Shown here: positions 8,531 through 17,478 of the stretch, one piece after another
Numbering within the stretch: the first letter of the stretch is position 1
Layout: every line of letters begins with the position of its first letter
From: Pseudomonas citrullilanati
Lineage (GTDB): Bacteria > Pseudomonadota > Gammaproteobacteria > Pseudomonadales > Pseudomonadaceae
Reading direction: 5' to 3'
NCBI RefSeq assembly: GCF_030580855.1
Contig: NZ_JAUQOP010000024.1
Coordinates: 1-64,000 of the forward strand
DNA: 64,000 bases
Notes under the pieces: generated by a model
The model's input: the letters and a program-made list of their open reading frames with translations, nothing else
Told to the model about the DNA's origin: nothing
The model's database searches: none
Position numbers and translations under genes: made by a program

Positions 8531-8903
8531 GACAACTCCAGGAAAACAAAGGCAGTGAATTAGGGAAGACATAACTTAGCTGGCGCATACGCACTCCTAA
8601 GACCCATTTGTCATAACCCGTTCATCCTTGATACGTCGCAGTTATATCGGTTTGCCATCACTCAGACTGCATCGTTCTCCATTCGCGGCCCCCGGCGCAA
8701 GTCCCCCCTGTTTCAAACGATTTACGCGGTCGCGTTGCGAGGTTGCAGTCGCTGTCTATACTCGGTTTGGAATGGAGTTAGCTGATGACACCCGATGCAT
8801 AGGCAGCAAGGCACGGCGGTCGAGTTCGCAGTCTGATGTAGCCGCTCTCCTTGCCGCAGGCGCTACGCCTACGGGATAACAAGAACGATAAGGGGAACCC
8901 GCA
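8531..8903. other. Intergenic region upstream of coxB
   Basis: About 370 bases with no credible gene. It contains the probable coxB promoter (8735-8762) and a leader of about 135 bases before the coxB ribosome site AGGGGA (8891-8896). Part of the leader is able to pair (GCCGCAGGCGCTACGCC region near 8850-8873), but I see no recognised regulatory RNA. Confidence 0.5.
8735..8762 (+). promoter_or_regulatory. Candidate promoter of the cytochrome oxidase operon
   Basis: TTGCGA (8735-8740) and TATACT (8757-8762) are separated by 16 bases, a fair sigma70/RpoS-type promoter about 140 bases before coxB. Pseudomonas aa3 oxidase operons are known to depend on RpoS in stationary phase or starvation; the sequence alone cannot separate the two sigma factors. 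Confidence 0.45.
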
Positions 8904-10031
8904 ATGACGCGACATCCACACGTATGGATGGGCCTCCTGTTGTGGTCGATTTTCAGCCCGGCGCACGCCGCCTGGACTGTGAATATGGCGCCTGGAGCGA
9001 CACAGATCAGCCACGCAGTGTTCGACTTGCACATGACCATCTTCTGGATCTGTGTAGTCATCGGCATCATCGTCTTCGGCGCCATGTTCTGGTCGATGAT
9101 GATGCACCGCCGCTCAACCGGCCAGAATGCCGCCCACTTTCATGAAAACACCCGCGTCGAGATCCTCTGGACGATCGTGCCTTTCATGATCCTGGTGGCC
9201 ATGGCGATTCCCGCCACCGCCACATTGATAAAGATGTACGACTCCAGCGAGTCGGACATCGACATCCAGATCACCGGCTACCAGTGGAAATGGCACTACA
9301 AGTACCTGGGCCAGGACGTCGAGTTCTTCAGCAACCTGGCGACACCCGCCGAACAGATCCATAACCAGAGCGCCAAGGGCGAGCACTACCTGCTGGAGGT
9401 CGACAAGCCGCTGGTGCTGCCGGTCGATGCCAAGGTGCGCTTTCTGGTGACCTCCGCCGACGTCATCCACTCCTGGTGGGTGCCGGCCTTCGCGGTCAAG
9501 CGCGATGCGATCCCCGGGTTCGTCAACGAAGCCTGGACCCGCGTCGACAAGCCCGGCATCTATCGCGGCCAATGCGCCGAGCTGTGCGGCAAGGACCACG
9601 GCTTCATGCCCATCGTGGTCGAGGTCAAGAGCAAGCCCGACTACGAGAAATGGCTGGGCGAACGCAAGGCCGAAGCTGCGCAGCTCAAGGAGCTGACCAG
9701 CAAGGAATGGACCCTGGACGAACTCAAGGAACGTGGCGACAAGATCTACCACACCACGTGCGTGGCCTGTCACCAGGCCGAGGGCCAGGGCCTGCCGCCG
9801 ATGTTCCCGGCCCTCAAGGGTTCGAAGATCGCCACCGGGCCCAAGGCTGATCACCTGAGCCTGGTCTTCCATGGCAAGCCTGGCACCGCCATGGCCGCGT
9901 TCGGCAAGCAATTGTCGGAAGTCGATATCGCCGCCGTCGTGACCTATGAACGCAACGCCTGGGGCAACAACAAGGGCGACATGGTCACGCCTAAAGAAGT
10001 GCTGGAACTCAAACAGGCGGAAAGCAAATGA
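8904..10031 (+). CDS. coxB: Cytochrome c oxidase subunit II with fused cytochrome c domain
   Basis: Subunit II of the aa3-type oxidase, which accepts electrons from cytochrome c at the CuA centre. The 375-residue precursor has a signal peptide (cleavage likely after AHA near residue 22) and two membrane helices (about 45-65 and 88-110). The CuA domain ligands appear as HSWWVP and GQCAELCGKDHGFM near residues 230-240. A C-terminal cytochrome c domain carries the heme-binding CVACH motif near residue 288 and a distal Met in PPMFP. This fusion is the caa3 arrangement. AGGGGA precedes the ATG. First gene of the operon. Confidence 0.97.
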   Translation: MTRHPHVWMGLLLWSIFSPAHAAWTVNMAPGATQISHAVFDLHMTIFWICVVIGIIVFGAMFWSMMMHRRSTGQNAAHFHENTRVEILWTIVPFMILVAMAIPATATLIKMYDSSESDIDIQITGYQWKWHYKYLGQDVEFFSNLATPAEQIHNQSAKGEHYLLEVDKPLVLPVDAKVRFLVTSADVIHSWWVPAFAVKRDAIPGFVNEAWTRVDKPGIYRGQCAELCGKDHGFMPIVVEVKSKPDYEKWLGERKAEAAQLKELTSKEWTLDELKERGDKIYHTTCVACHQAEGQGLPPMFPALKGSKIATGPKADHLSLVFHGKPGTAMAAFGKQLSEVDIAAVVTYERNAWGNNKGDMVTPKEVLELKQAESK

Positions 10032-10113
10032 GCCGGCCTGACGTGTGCTTCCGCAACCGGTCGGGGCTGATCGCCCCGCGCCGTCCAGCCCATTCGTTCG
10101 AAGGAGACAGGAC

Positions 10114-11706
10114 ATGAGTGCTGTGATCGATGACCACGGTCATGCCGGCGCCGACCACGCCCACGGCCCCGCCAAGGGCCTGATGCGCTGGGTACTGACC
10201 ACCAACCACAAGGACATCGGCACGCTGTACCTGTGGTTCGCGTTCTCCATGTTCCTGCTCGGCGGCTCGTTCGCCATGGTGATCCGCGCCGAGCTGTTCC
10301 AGCCCGGCCTGCAGATCGTGGAGCCGGCGTTCTTCAACCAGATGACCACCATGCACGGCCTGGTGATGGTGTTCGGCGCGGTGATGCCGGCCTTCGTCGG
10401 CCTCGCCAACTGGATGATCCCGCTGATGATCGGCGCGCCGGACATGGCCCTGCCGCGCATGAACAACTTCAGCTTCTGGCTGTTGCCGGCGGCGTTCCTG
10501 CTGCTGGTCTCGACGTTGTTCACCGCCGGGGGCGGGCCGAATTTCGGCTGGACCTTCTATGCGCCCCTGTCCACCACCTACGCGCCGGAAAGCGTGACGT
10601 TCTTCATCTTCGCCATCCACCTGATGGGGATCAGTTCGATCATGGGCGCGATCAACGTGATCGCCACCATCCTCAACCTGCGCGCCCCCGGCATGACCCT
10701 GATGAAAATGCCGCTGTTCGTCTGGACCTGGCTGATCACCGCGTTCCTGCTGATCGCAGTGATGCCGGTGCTGGCCGGCTGCGTGACGATGATGCTGATG
10801 GACATCCACTTCGGCACCAGCTTCTTCAGTGCCGCCGGCGGCGGTGACCCGGTGCTGTTCCAGCACGTGTTCTGGTTCTTCGGCCACCCCGAGGTGTACA
10901 TCATGATCCTGCCGGCCTTCGGCGCCGTCAGCTCGATCATCCCGGCCTTCTCGCGCAAGCCGCTGTTCGGCTACACCTCGATGGTCTACGCCACCGCGGC
11001 CATCGCGTTCCTGTCGTTCATCGTCTGGGCGCACCACATGTTCGTGGTGGGCATCCCGCTGGTGGGCGAGCTGTTCTTCATGTACGCCACCTTGCTGATC
11101 GCCGTGCCCACCGGGGTGAAGGTGTTCAACTGGGCCAGCACCATGTGGCAGGGCTCGCTGACCTTCGAGACACCGATGCTGTTTGCCGTGGCGTTCGTGA
11201 TCCTGTTCTCCATCGGCGGTTTCTCCGGGTTGATGCTGGCGATCGCGCCGGCGGACTTCCAGTACCAGGACACCTACTTCGTGGTCGCGCACTTTCACTA
11301 TGTACTGGTGCCTGGCGCGATCTTCGGGATCTTCGCCTCGGCCTACTACTGGCTGCCGAAATGGACCGGCCACATGTATGACGAGACCCTGGGCAAGCTG
11401 CATTTCTGGCTGTCGTTCATCGGGATGAACATGGCGTTCTTCCCGATGCACTTCGTCGGCCTGGCGGGCATGCCCCGGCGGATCCCCGACTACAACCTGC
11501 AGTTCGCCGACTTCAACATGGTCTCGTCCATCGGCGCGTTCATGTTCGGCACCACGCAGATCTTCTTCCTGTTCATTGTGATCAAGACCATCCGTGGCGG
11601 CCCACCGGCACCGGCCAAGCCGTGGGATGGCGCCGAAGGCCTGGAATGGAGCGTGCCGTCGCCGGCGCCGTACCACACCTTCACGACGCCGCCGGAAGTG
11701 AAATAG
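10114..11706 (+). CDS. coxA: Cytochrome c oxidase subunit I
   Basis: Catalytic subunit carrying heme a and the heme a3-CuB centre for reduction of oxygen to water with proton pumping. The 530-residue protein starts at ATG 10114, six bases after AAGGAGA; an earlier in-frame ATG lacks a ribosome site. Twelve membrane helices are evident. Ligand-bearing stretches are TMHGLVMVF (low-spin heme a His), WFFGHPEVYI (CuB His and cross-linked Tyr), the AHHMF pair of CuB His, and VVAHFHYVL (heme a3/heme a His). It follows coxB by 82 bases and is separated from ctaG by a REP pair. Confidence 0.98.
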   Translation: MSAVIDDHGHAGADHAHGPAKGLMRWVLTTNHKDIGTLYLWFAFSMFLLGGSFAMVIRAELFQPGLQIVEPAFFNQMTTMHGLVMVFGAVMPAFVGLANWMIPLMIGAPDMALPRMNNFSFWLLPAAFLLLVSTLFTAGGGPNFGWTFYAPLSTTYAPESVTFFIFAIHLMGISSIMGAINVIATILNLRAPGMTLMKMPLFVWTWLITAFLLIAVMPVLAGCVTMMLMDIHFGTSFFSAAGGGDPVLFQHVFWFFGHPEVYIMILPAFGAVSSIIPAFSRKPLFGYTSMVYATAAIAFLSFIVWAHHMFVVGIPLVGELFFMYATLLIAVPTGVKVFNWASTMWQGSLTFETPMLFAVAFVILFSIGGFSGLMLAIAPADFQYQDTYFVVAHFHYVLVPGAIFGIFASAYYWLPKWTGHMYDETLGKLHFWLSFIGMNMAFFPMHFVGLAGMPRRIPDYNLQFADFNMVSSIGAFMFGTTQIFFLFIVIKTIRGGPPAPAKPWDGAEGLEWSVPSPAPYHTFTTPPEVK

Positions 11707-11724
11707 ATGACACATGGCGCCCAT

Positions 11725-11801
11725 GTGGGAGCGAGCTTGCTCGCGATGGCGGTGTACCTGACACACCGCGCTGCCTGCATCGCGAGCAAGCTCGCTCCCA
11801 C
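11725..11801. repeat. REP pair between coxA and ctaG
   Basis: GTGGGAGCGAGCTTGCTCGCGATG (11725 on) is mirrored by CATCGCGAGCAAGCTCGCTCCCAC ending at 11801. The hairpin lies within the oxidase operon and could favour coxBA message over the downstream assembly genes. Confidence 0.88.
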
Positions 11802-11827
11802 AGGGTTCTCGGTGAGGTCTGAAAATC

Positions 11828-12379
11828 ATGGCTGACTCGATTTCACTGAAGAAACTGGTCACCCGCCTGCTGGTCGTGGTGGTGGCCATGTTCGTCTTCG
11901 GCTTTGCCCTGGTGCCGATCTACGACGTGATGTGCAAGGCGTTCGGCATCAACGGCAAGACCGCCGGGCAGTACGAAGGCGAGCAGGTGGTCGATGAGTC
12001 GCGGCAGGTGCGCGTGCAGTTCGTGTCGACCAACTCGGTGGACATGCCCTGGGACTTCTACCCCAAGGGCGATCAACTGGTGGTGCGCCCGGGCGCGGTG
12101 AACGAGATGGTCTTCGTCGCCCACAACCCCACCAACCGGCCAATGAGTGCCCAGGCCGTGCCGAGCATCGCGCCGAGCACCGCGGCGGCGTATTTCCACA
12201 AAACCGAATGTTTCTGTTTTACCCAGCAAGTGCTGCAACCCGGCGAACGCATCGAAATGCCCATGCGCTTCATCGTCGACCGGGACATGCCCAAGGAAGT
12301 GAAGCACCTGACGCTGTCCTACACGCTGTTCGATATCACCGCTCGTCATCCACCGGTGGCTCTAAACACTGACCGATAG
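11828..12379 (+). CDS. ctaG: Cytochrome c oxidase assembly protein CtaG/Cox11
   Basis: A copper chaperone that inserts CuB into subunit I. The 183-residue protein has one N-terminal membrane helix (about residues 12-32) and an immunoglobulin-like periplasmic domain. The copper-binding motif ECFCF is clear near residue 125, in the context HKTECFCFTQQVL. The ending (HPPVALNTDR) is normal for the family. The ATG follows AGGTCTGAAAATC, a modest ribosome site. It lies between coxA and coxC, the usual place in proteobacterial aa3 loci. Confidence 0.95.
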   Translation: MADSISLKKLVTRLLVVVVAMFVFGFALVPIYDVMCKAFGINGKTAGQYEGEQVVDESRQVRVQFVSTNSVDMPWDFYPKGDQLVVRPGAVNEMVFVAHNPTNRPMSAQAVPSIAPSTAAAYFHKTECFCFTQQVLQPGERIEMPMRFIVDRDMPKEVKHLTLSYTLFDITARHPPVALNTDR

Positions 12380-12403
12380 CGTGCCCGATAAGGAGAACAA
12401 TAA

Positions 12404-13291
12404 ATGGCAACTCACGAACACTATTACGTTCCGGCCCAGAGCAAATGGCCGATCATCGCCACGGTCGGGATGTTCGTCACGGTGTACGGCCTGGCGACCT
12501 GGTTCAACGACCTGAAGGCCGCGCGACCGGAATCCCACGGCCCGCTGATCTTCTTCGTCGGCGGCCTGCTGGTGGCCTACATGCTGTTCGGCTGGTTCGG
12601 CGCGGTGATCAAGGAAAGCCGCGCCGGGCTGTACAGCCCGCAGCTCGACCGCTCGTTTCGCTGGGGCATGAGCTGGTTCATCTTTTCCGAGGTGATGTTC
12701 TTCATCGCCTTCTTCGGCGCGCTGTTCTATGTCCGCCACGTGTCGGTGCCGGGCCTGGCGGGCGAAGGCACCAAGGGCCTGTCGCACATGCTCTGGCCGA
12801 ATTTCGAATACGCCTGGCCGCTGCTGAACAACCCCGACCCGAAACTCTACCCGGCCCCCAAGGAAGTCATCAGCCCCTGGGGCCTGCCGCTGCTCAACAC
12901 CGTGCTGCTGGTCAGTTCCAGCGTCACGATCACCATCGCCCACCACGCCTTGAAAAAAGGCCATCGCGGCGCGCTGAAGCTGTGGCTGGCGATTACCGTG
13001 CTGCTGGGTTGCGCCTTCCTGGGCTTCCAGGCCGAGGAATACATCCATGCCTACAAGGAACTGGGCCTGACCCTCGGCTCCGGCGTCTACGGGGCCACCT
13101 TCTTCATGCTCACCGGGTTCCACGGCGCCCACGTCACCATCGGCACGATCATCCTGTTCGTCATGCTGATGCGCATCCTGCGCGGGCATTTCGACAACGA
13201 GCATCAGTTCGGCTTCGAGGCGGCGAGCTGGTATTGGCACTTCGTCGACGTGGTGTGGATCGGCTTGTTCATCTTCGTCTACGTGCTCTGA
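12404..13291 (+). CDS. coxC: Cytochrome c oxidase subunit III
   Basis: Structural subunit III of the aa3 oxidase, a seven-helix membrane protein that supports proton uptake and oxygen access. The 295-residue sequence shows family signatures: SEVMFFIAFFGALFYVRH in the third helix, FQAEEY with the conserved Glu pair, and GFHGAHVTIG and WYWHFVDVVW in the last helices. AAGGAG lies about nine bases before the ATG. It starts 24 bases after ctaG. A small gene on the opposite strand begins seven bases past its stop. Confidence 0.97.
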   Translation: MATHEHYYVPAQSKWPIIATVGMFVTVYGLATWFNDLKAARPESHGPLIFFVGGLLVAYMLFGWFGAVIKESRAGLYSPQLDRSFRWGMSWFIFSEVMFFIAFFGALFYVRHVSVPGLAGEGTKGLSHMLWPNFEYAWPLLNNPDPKLYPAPKEVISPWGLPLLNTVLLVSSSVTITIAHHALKKGHRGALKLWLAITVLLGCAFLGFQAEEYIHAYKELGLTLGSGVYGATFFMLTGFHGAHVTIGTIILFVMLMRILRGHFDNEHQFGFEAASWYWHFVDVVWIGLFIFVYVL

Positions 13292-13298
13292 GGCACGA

Positions 13299-13502
13299 CT
13301 ACCAGGGCGCGTGAGACACCAACTGGCCGCTGAAGAAGCCCCAGGCGATCAAGCCGACGGTGATCACGGCCAGGCAGACCCGCACCGCCAGGGCGATGAC
13401 CAGGCGATTCGAATCGCTGTCGTCCTTGACCAGGAAAAACAGGCCGCTGAACAGGCTTGCAACCGTGGCAATCAGCATCAGGACGATGGCCGCTTTTAGC
13501 AT
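13299..13502 (-). CDS. Twin-transmembrane protein, DUF2909 type
   Basis: A 67-residue protein consisting almost entirely of two hydrophobic helices (about residues 3-22 and 34-56) with a short charged loop KDDSDSNRL between them. This matches the DUF2909 twin-transmembrane family found beside oxidase assembly genes. I chose ATG 13502 because GGAG lies eight bases before it; an in-frame GTG at 13511 is too close to that site. It is transcribed against the oxidase operon from inside it, between coxC and the SURF1 gene. Its function is unknown; a link to oxidase assembly is inferred from position. Confidence 0.8.
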   Translation of the reverse strand: MLKAAIVLMLIATVASLFSGLFFLVKDDSDSNRLVIALAVRVCLAVITVGLIAWGFFSGQLVSHAPW

Positions 13503-13572
13503 TGGGGACACTCCGGGGGGACGCGATGCAGGTGAGTATAGCTATCCCGTTCGAGCACTTTCGGACGGCGCC

Positions 13573-14310
13573 ATGAAAGGCTTCCGGCCGGGCCTCGTGC
13601 CGTCGCTGGTGGTGGCCGTGCTGGTGCCGGTGATGGTGTGCCTGGGGTTCTGGCAGTTGGGCCGCGGCGAACAGAAGCGCGTGCTCATGCAACAGTACGC
13701 CGAGCGCCGCGTGGCGCCGCCGATGGACAGCGCCGAACTGGCCCAGGCCGGCGACCCGGCCTTTCGGCTGCTCGAGTTGCACGGCCAGTTCGATGCCGAG
13801 CACAGCCTCCTTTTGGACAACCGCCAACACGACGGCCAGGTCGGCGTCGAACTGCTCCAGCCGTTTCTCGACCCCGCCAGCGGGGTGTGGCTGCTGGTCA
13901 ATCGCGGCTGGCTGCCGTGGCCTGATCGCCGCACGCCGCCGGTCTTCACCACCCCCGAACAACCGGTGAGCCTCCAGGCCTGGGTCTATGTCGCACCGGG
14001 CGCGACCTTCCAGCTCCACGCCGACCCGACCGCCGCCCCCTGGCCGCGCCTGGTCACCGCCATCAAGCCGGACACGCTCTGGGCGGAACTGGGTCGCAAC
14101 GGCTTCAGCTATGAATTACGCCAGCAAAGCGGCCCTGGCGCCTACCGGACCGACTGGCCGGTGGTGAGCATGGGGCCGGAAAAACACCTCGGTTATGCCG
14201 TGCAGTGGTTCGCCATGGCGGCGGCGCTGTTCGGCCTTTTTCTCTATCTCGGATGGCACAACGCAGGGAGACCGCATGGGAACCACCATGAATCCAACCA
14301 ACACGTCTGA
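13573..14310 (+). CDS. SURF1 family oxidase assembly protein
   Basis: SURF1 proteins help place heme a in subunit I. The 245-residue protein starts at ATG 13573 (MKGFRPGLVPSL); the frame is open far upstream, but this start precedes the first helix as in homologues. It has two membrane helices at the ends (residues about 10-30 and 213-232) around a soluble domain. Family motifs are visible: LGFWQLGRGEQKR after the first helix, LLLDNRQHDGQVG and WLLVNRGWLPWP in the centre, and GYAVQWFAMA before the last helix. Its end overlaps the next gene by 35 bases. Confidence 0.93.
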   Translation: MKGFRPGLVPSLVVAVLVPVMVCLGFWQLGRGEQKRVLMQQYAERRVAPPMDSAELAQAGDPAFRLLELHGQFDAEHSLLLDNRQHDGQVGVELLQPFLDPASGVWLLVNRGWLPWPDRRTPPVFTTPEQPVSLQAWVYVAPGATFQLHADPTAAPWPRLVTAIKPDTLWAELGRNGFSYELRQQSGPGAYRTDWPVVSMGPEKHLGYAVQWFAMAAALFGLFLYLGWHNAGRPHGNHHESNQHV

Positions 14311-14869
14311 GGCACCCGCCACCCCTAGCCGGCGCAAGGGACGCCTGCAACTGCTGCTGATCGTGTTCGGCGTGATTGGACCGATGATCCTGGCCACCGG
14401 CATGTACAAGTTCCAATTCTGGGTGCCGGACAGCCGCAGCTACCACGGCGAGTTGATCGGCAACGGCCAGACCCGCGCCGAGATCGGCGTGCAGGCCGAC
14501 GAGCAGCGCTGGCAGATCCTGGTCACCGCGCCGAAGGAATGCGCAGTGGATTGCCGGCAACTGGTGTACCTGGCCCGCCAGGTACAGATCGGCCTGGGCC
14601 GCGACGCTTCCCGCGCCAGCCATGCCCTGGCCATCGCCCAGCCGCTGGACGCCGAATACGACGCTCAGCTGCAACGCGAATACCCGCAATTGCAGCGCTA
14701 CCCGCTGGACCTGCCGGCCTACCGCAAAGGCGCCCAGGATGCCGGCGGCGCCCAGCTGTGGATCGTCGATCCCCACAGCAACCTGGTGCTGCGCTACGAC
14801 GCCCGGGTCAAGGGCAAGGACCTGCTCAACGACCTGCGCCACCTGCTGAAACTGTCGAACATCGGATGA
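14276..14869 (+). CDS. Membrane-anchored hypothetical protein of oxidase operon
   Basis: A 197-residue protein with one N-terminal membrane helix (about 23-43) and a soluble periplasmic part. ATG 14276 follows AGGGAG and overlaps the end of the SURF1 gene. The soluble part has a Cys-containing segment KECAVDCRQLVYLARQ and ends with LWIVDPHSNLVLRYD, the pattern of a thioredoxin-fold or Sco-like domain without a CXXC pair. Pseudomonas oxidase loci usually hold such a gene here. A helper role in heme a or copper delivery is inferred from context only. Confidence 0.85.
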   Translation: MGTTMNPTNTSEAPATPSRRKGRLQLLLIVFGVIGPMILATGMYKFQFWVPDSRSYHGELIGNGQTRAEIGVQADEQRWQILVTAPKECAVDCRQLVYLARQVQIGLGRDASRASHALAIAQPLDAEYDAQLQREYPQLQRYPLDLPAYRKGAQDAGGAQLWIVDPHSNLVLRYDARVKGKDLLNDLRHLLKLSNIG

Positions 14870-14879
14870 GGGCATCGAC

Positions 14880-15959
14880 ATGGCCAAACCTGGATTTCGC
14901 CTCGCGCTGTTCGCCACGTTGCTGGCGCTGATCGTCGTCCTGCTGGGCGCCTACACCCGGCTCACCCACGCCGGCCTCGGCTGCCCGGACTGGCCCGGTT
15001 GCTACGGTTTCATCAGCGTGCCCAAGAGCGAAGCCCAACTGGCCCATGCCGAGCTGCACTTCCCTGACGCCCCGGTGGAAGCCCACAAGGGCTGGAACGA
15101 AATGGTCCATCGCTACTTTGCCGGGACCTTGGGGCTGTTGATCACCGCGCTGGCCGCCCGGGCTTGGATGAACCGTCACCGCCCCGGCCAGCCGTTGAAG
15201 CTGCCGTTGTTCCTGCTGGCCGTGGTGTTCGCGCAAGCCGCATTTGGCATGTGGACCGTCACCCTCAAGCTCTGGCCGCAGGTGGTGACCGGGCATTTGC
15301 TGGGTGGGTTCGCGACGTTGAGCCTGCTGTTCCTGCTGACCTTGCGGTTGTCCGGCGTATTGCCGGCGCTGACCGTGCCCAAGCGCCTGCAACATTGGGC
15401 CACCGCCGGGCTGCTGCTGGTGATCGGCCAGATTGCCCTGGGTGGTTGGGTCAGCTCCAACTACGCCGCCGTGGCCTGCATCGACTTCCCCACCTGCCAC
15501 GGCCAATGGCTGCCACCGGCGGATTTCGCCAATGGCTTTCACCTCACCCAGCACATCGGCCCCAATTACCTGGGCGGGCAACTGGACAGCGACGCCCGCA
15601 CCGCCATCCACCTGACCCACCGCATCGGCGCGCTGCTGGTGACCGTCGTACTGCTCGGGTTGGCCTGGCAGTTGAAAACCGTCGGCATGACCCGCCTCGC
15701 CGGCCTGGTCTTGGCGGCCCTGGCGGCGCAAATCACGCTGGGCATCAGCAACGTGCTGTTTCATCTGCCGCTGCCGGTGGCCGTCGCCCACAACGCCGGG
15801 GGCGCGGCGCTGTTGCTGACCCTGGTGCTGGTCAATTATCACGCCCGCACCAGCCTGGTCCGGGTCAGGCACCAAGTCCCGCTGCGCTGGCGGCTCACCC
15901 CGGCTAAACACGGCGCCAGCCCCCTGACAATAAAAGGAGAGATGCCATGGCAACCCTGA
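14880..15959 (+). CDS. ctaA: Heme A synthase (COX15/CtaA)
   Basis: Converts heme O to heme A by oxidising the C8 methyl group, the last step of cofactor synthesis for the aa3 oxidase. The 359-residue protein has eight membrane helices. The loop Cys pair and flanking residues appear as GLGCPDWPGCYG near residue 35 and CIDFPTCHGQW near residue 200. The conserved heme His are in MVHRYFAGTLG, HLLGGFATL, LTHRIGALLV and VAHNAGGAAL. Its last 13 bases overlap the start of ctaB, so the two are translationally coupled. Confidence 0.96.
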   Translation: MAKPGFRLALFATLLALIVVLLGAYTRLTHAGLGCPDWPGCYGFISVPKSEAQLAHAELHFPDAPVEAHKGWNEMVHRYFAGTLGLLITALAARAWMNRHRPGQPLKLPLFLLAVVFAQAAFGMWTVTLKLWPQVVTGHLLGGFATLSLLFLLTLRLSGVLPALTVPKRLQHWATAGLLLVIGQIALGGWVSSNYAAVACIDFPTCHGQWLPPADFANGFHLTQHIGPNYLGGQLDSDARTAIHLTHRIGALLVTVVLLGLAWQLKTVGMTRLAGLVLAALAAQITLGISNVLFHLPLPVAVAHNAGGAALLLTLVLVNYHARTSLVRVRHQVPLRWRLTPAKHGASPLTIKGEMPWQP

Positions 15960-16846
15960 CCGGTGAACGCCACAGCCAAGCGATCTGGCGCGATTACCTG
16001 GAGCTGACCAAGCCCAAGGTGGTGGTGCTGATGCTGATCACCTCGCTGGTGGGCATGTTCCTCGCCACCCGGGCCGGCGTGCCGTGGACGGTGCTGGTGT
16101 TCGGCAACCTGGGCATCGCCCTGTGTGCCGGTGGCGCGGCGGCGGTCAACCACGTGGTGGACCGGCGGATCGACGCGGTCATGGCCCGTACCCACAAGCG
16201 GCCACTGGCCGAGGGCCGGGTCTCCCCGGCGGCGGCCCTGACGTTCGCCCTGGCCCTGGCCGTGGCCGGCCAAGCGTTGCTGCTGGCCTTCACCAACCCG
16301 CTGACCGCCTGGCTGACCCTCGCTTCCCTGCTGGGCTACGCGGTGGTCTACACCGGCTTCCTGAAACGGGCGACGCCGCAGAACATCGTCATCGGCGGCC
16401 TGGCCGGCGCGGCGCCACCGTTGTTGGGCTGGGTGGCGGCCACCGGTCACGTCAGCGCCGAACCGCTGCTGCTGGTGTTGATCATCTTCGCCTGGACCCC
16501 GCCGCACTTCTGGGCCCTGGCCATCCACCGCAAGGAGGAATACGCCAAGGCCGACATCCCAATGCTGCCGGTGACCCACGGCGAGCACTACACCAAGATC
16601 CACATCCTGCTCTACACCCTGGTGCTGCTGGCGGTGAGCCTGATGCCGTTCGTGATCCAGATGAGCGGGATGCTCTATCTCGTCTGCGCCCTGGTGCTCG
16701 GCGCCCGGTTCCTGCAATGGGCCGTAGTGTTGTACCGTGGCAGTCGGCCGCACGCGGCGATCAACACGTTCAAGTACTCTATCTGGTACTTGTTCCTGCT
16801 GTTCATCGCCCTGCTTGTAGATCACTACTTACTGTTGAGCCTATGA
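15947..16846 (+). CDS. ctaB: Heme O synthase (protoheme IX farnesyltransferase)
   Basis: Adds the farnesyl chain to protoheme to give heme O, the substrate of CtaA encoded just upstream. The 299-residue protein is a UbiA-superfamily membrane prenyltransferase with about nine helices. The two Asp-rich or polar motifs are present: NHVVDRRIDAVMARTHKRPL near residue 65 and HFWALAIHRKEEYAKADIPM near residue 187. AAAGGAGAG precedes the ATG. It shares an ATGA stop-start overlap with the following sco gene. Confidence 0.97.
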   Translation: MATLTGERHSQAIWRDYLELTKPKVVVLMLITSLVGMFLATRAGVPWTVLVFGNLGIALCAGGAAAVNHVVDRRIDAVMARTHKRPLAEGRVSPAAALTFALALAVAGQALLLAFTNPLTAWLTLASLLGYAVVYTGFLKRATPQNIVIGGLAGAAPPLLGWVAATGHVSAEPLLLVLIIFAWTPPHFWALAIHRKEEYAKADIPMLPVTHGEHYTKIHILLYTLVLLAVSLMPFVIQMSGMLYLVCALVLGARFLQWAVVLYRGSRPHAAINTFKYSIWYLFLLFIALLVDHYLLLSL

Positions 16847-17478
16847 CTCGAACCCAGAAAACCGTCTTCATCCTCGTGGCCGTGATCGCGCTGATCCTCG
16901 GCCTCACCGTCAACAAGGTGCTGTCCGGCAAGGGCGAAGGCGACCCGACGGCACTGATCGACGCCGGCATCATCCTGCTGCCCCAGAGCCGCACCCTGCC
17001 GGACGTGAAAATGACCGACCAGGACGGCCAGCCCGTGGCGATCGATAGCTTGAAGGACAAGTGGAGCCTGCTGTTCTTCGGCTACACCTTCTGCCCGGAC
17101 ATCTGCCCGACCACCCTCGCCCAGCTGCGCCAGATCAAGAGCGAACTGCCGCCCGCGACAGTAGAAAAATTGCAGATCGTGCTGGTCAGCGTCGACCCCA
17201 ACCGCGACACGCCCAAGCAGCTCAAACAATACCTGGGCTACTTCGATCCGCAATTCAAAGGCCTGACCGCTTCATCCATCGAAGACCTGCAAAAGCTCGC
17301 CAACGCCGTGAGCATCCCGTTCATCCCGGCGGACACCAGCAAACCCAACTACACCGTCGACCACAGCGGCAACCTCGCCGTCATCGGCCCCGACGGCAAG
17401 CAACGCGGCTTCATCCGCGCACCGTTGAACAACCAGAAACTGGTGGCGCAATTGCCGGAGATGCTCAAGCGCAAATAG
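16843..17478 (+). CDS. SCO1/SenC copper chaperone
   Basis: A membrane-anchored thioredoxin-fold protein that delivers copper to the CuA site of subunit II. The 211-residue protein has an N-terminal anchor helix (residues 8-26), the copper-binding pair in YTFCPDICPTTL near residue 85, and the third ligand His in YTVDHSGN near residue 175. Its ATG overlaps the ctaB stop (ATGA), completing the coupled ctaA-ctaB-sco set. It is the last gene of the oxidase operon. The stop codon and the 160 bases after it are repeated 244 bases downstream. Confidence 0.95.
   Translation: MTRTQKTVFILVAVIALILGLTVNKVLSGKGEGDPTALIDAGIILLPQSRTLPDVKMTDQDGQPVAIDSLKDKWSLLFFGYTFCPDICPTTLAQLRQIKSELPPATVEKLQIVLVSVDPNRDTPKQLKQYLGYFDPQFKGLTASSIEDLQKLANAVSIPFIPADTSKPNYTVDHSGNLAVIGPDGKQRGFIRAPLNNQKLVAQLPEMLKRK

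Noticed and set aside
8756..9085. Minus-strand frame across the coxB start
   Set aside because: It overlaps the certain signal-peptide region of coxB and the promoter and has no family features.
10009..11889. 626-codon open frame antisense to coxA
   Set aside because: Composition is His/Arg/Gln-rich without any domain, while coxA is certain on the plus strand.
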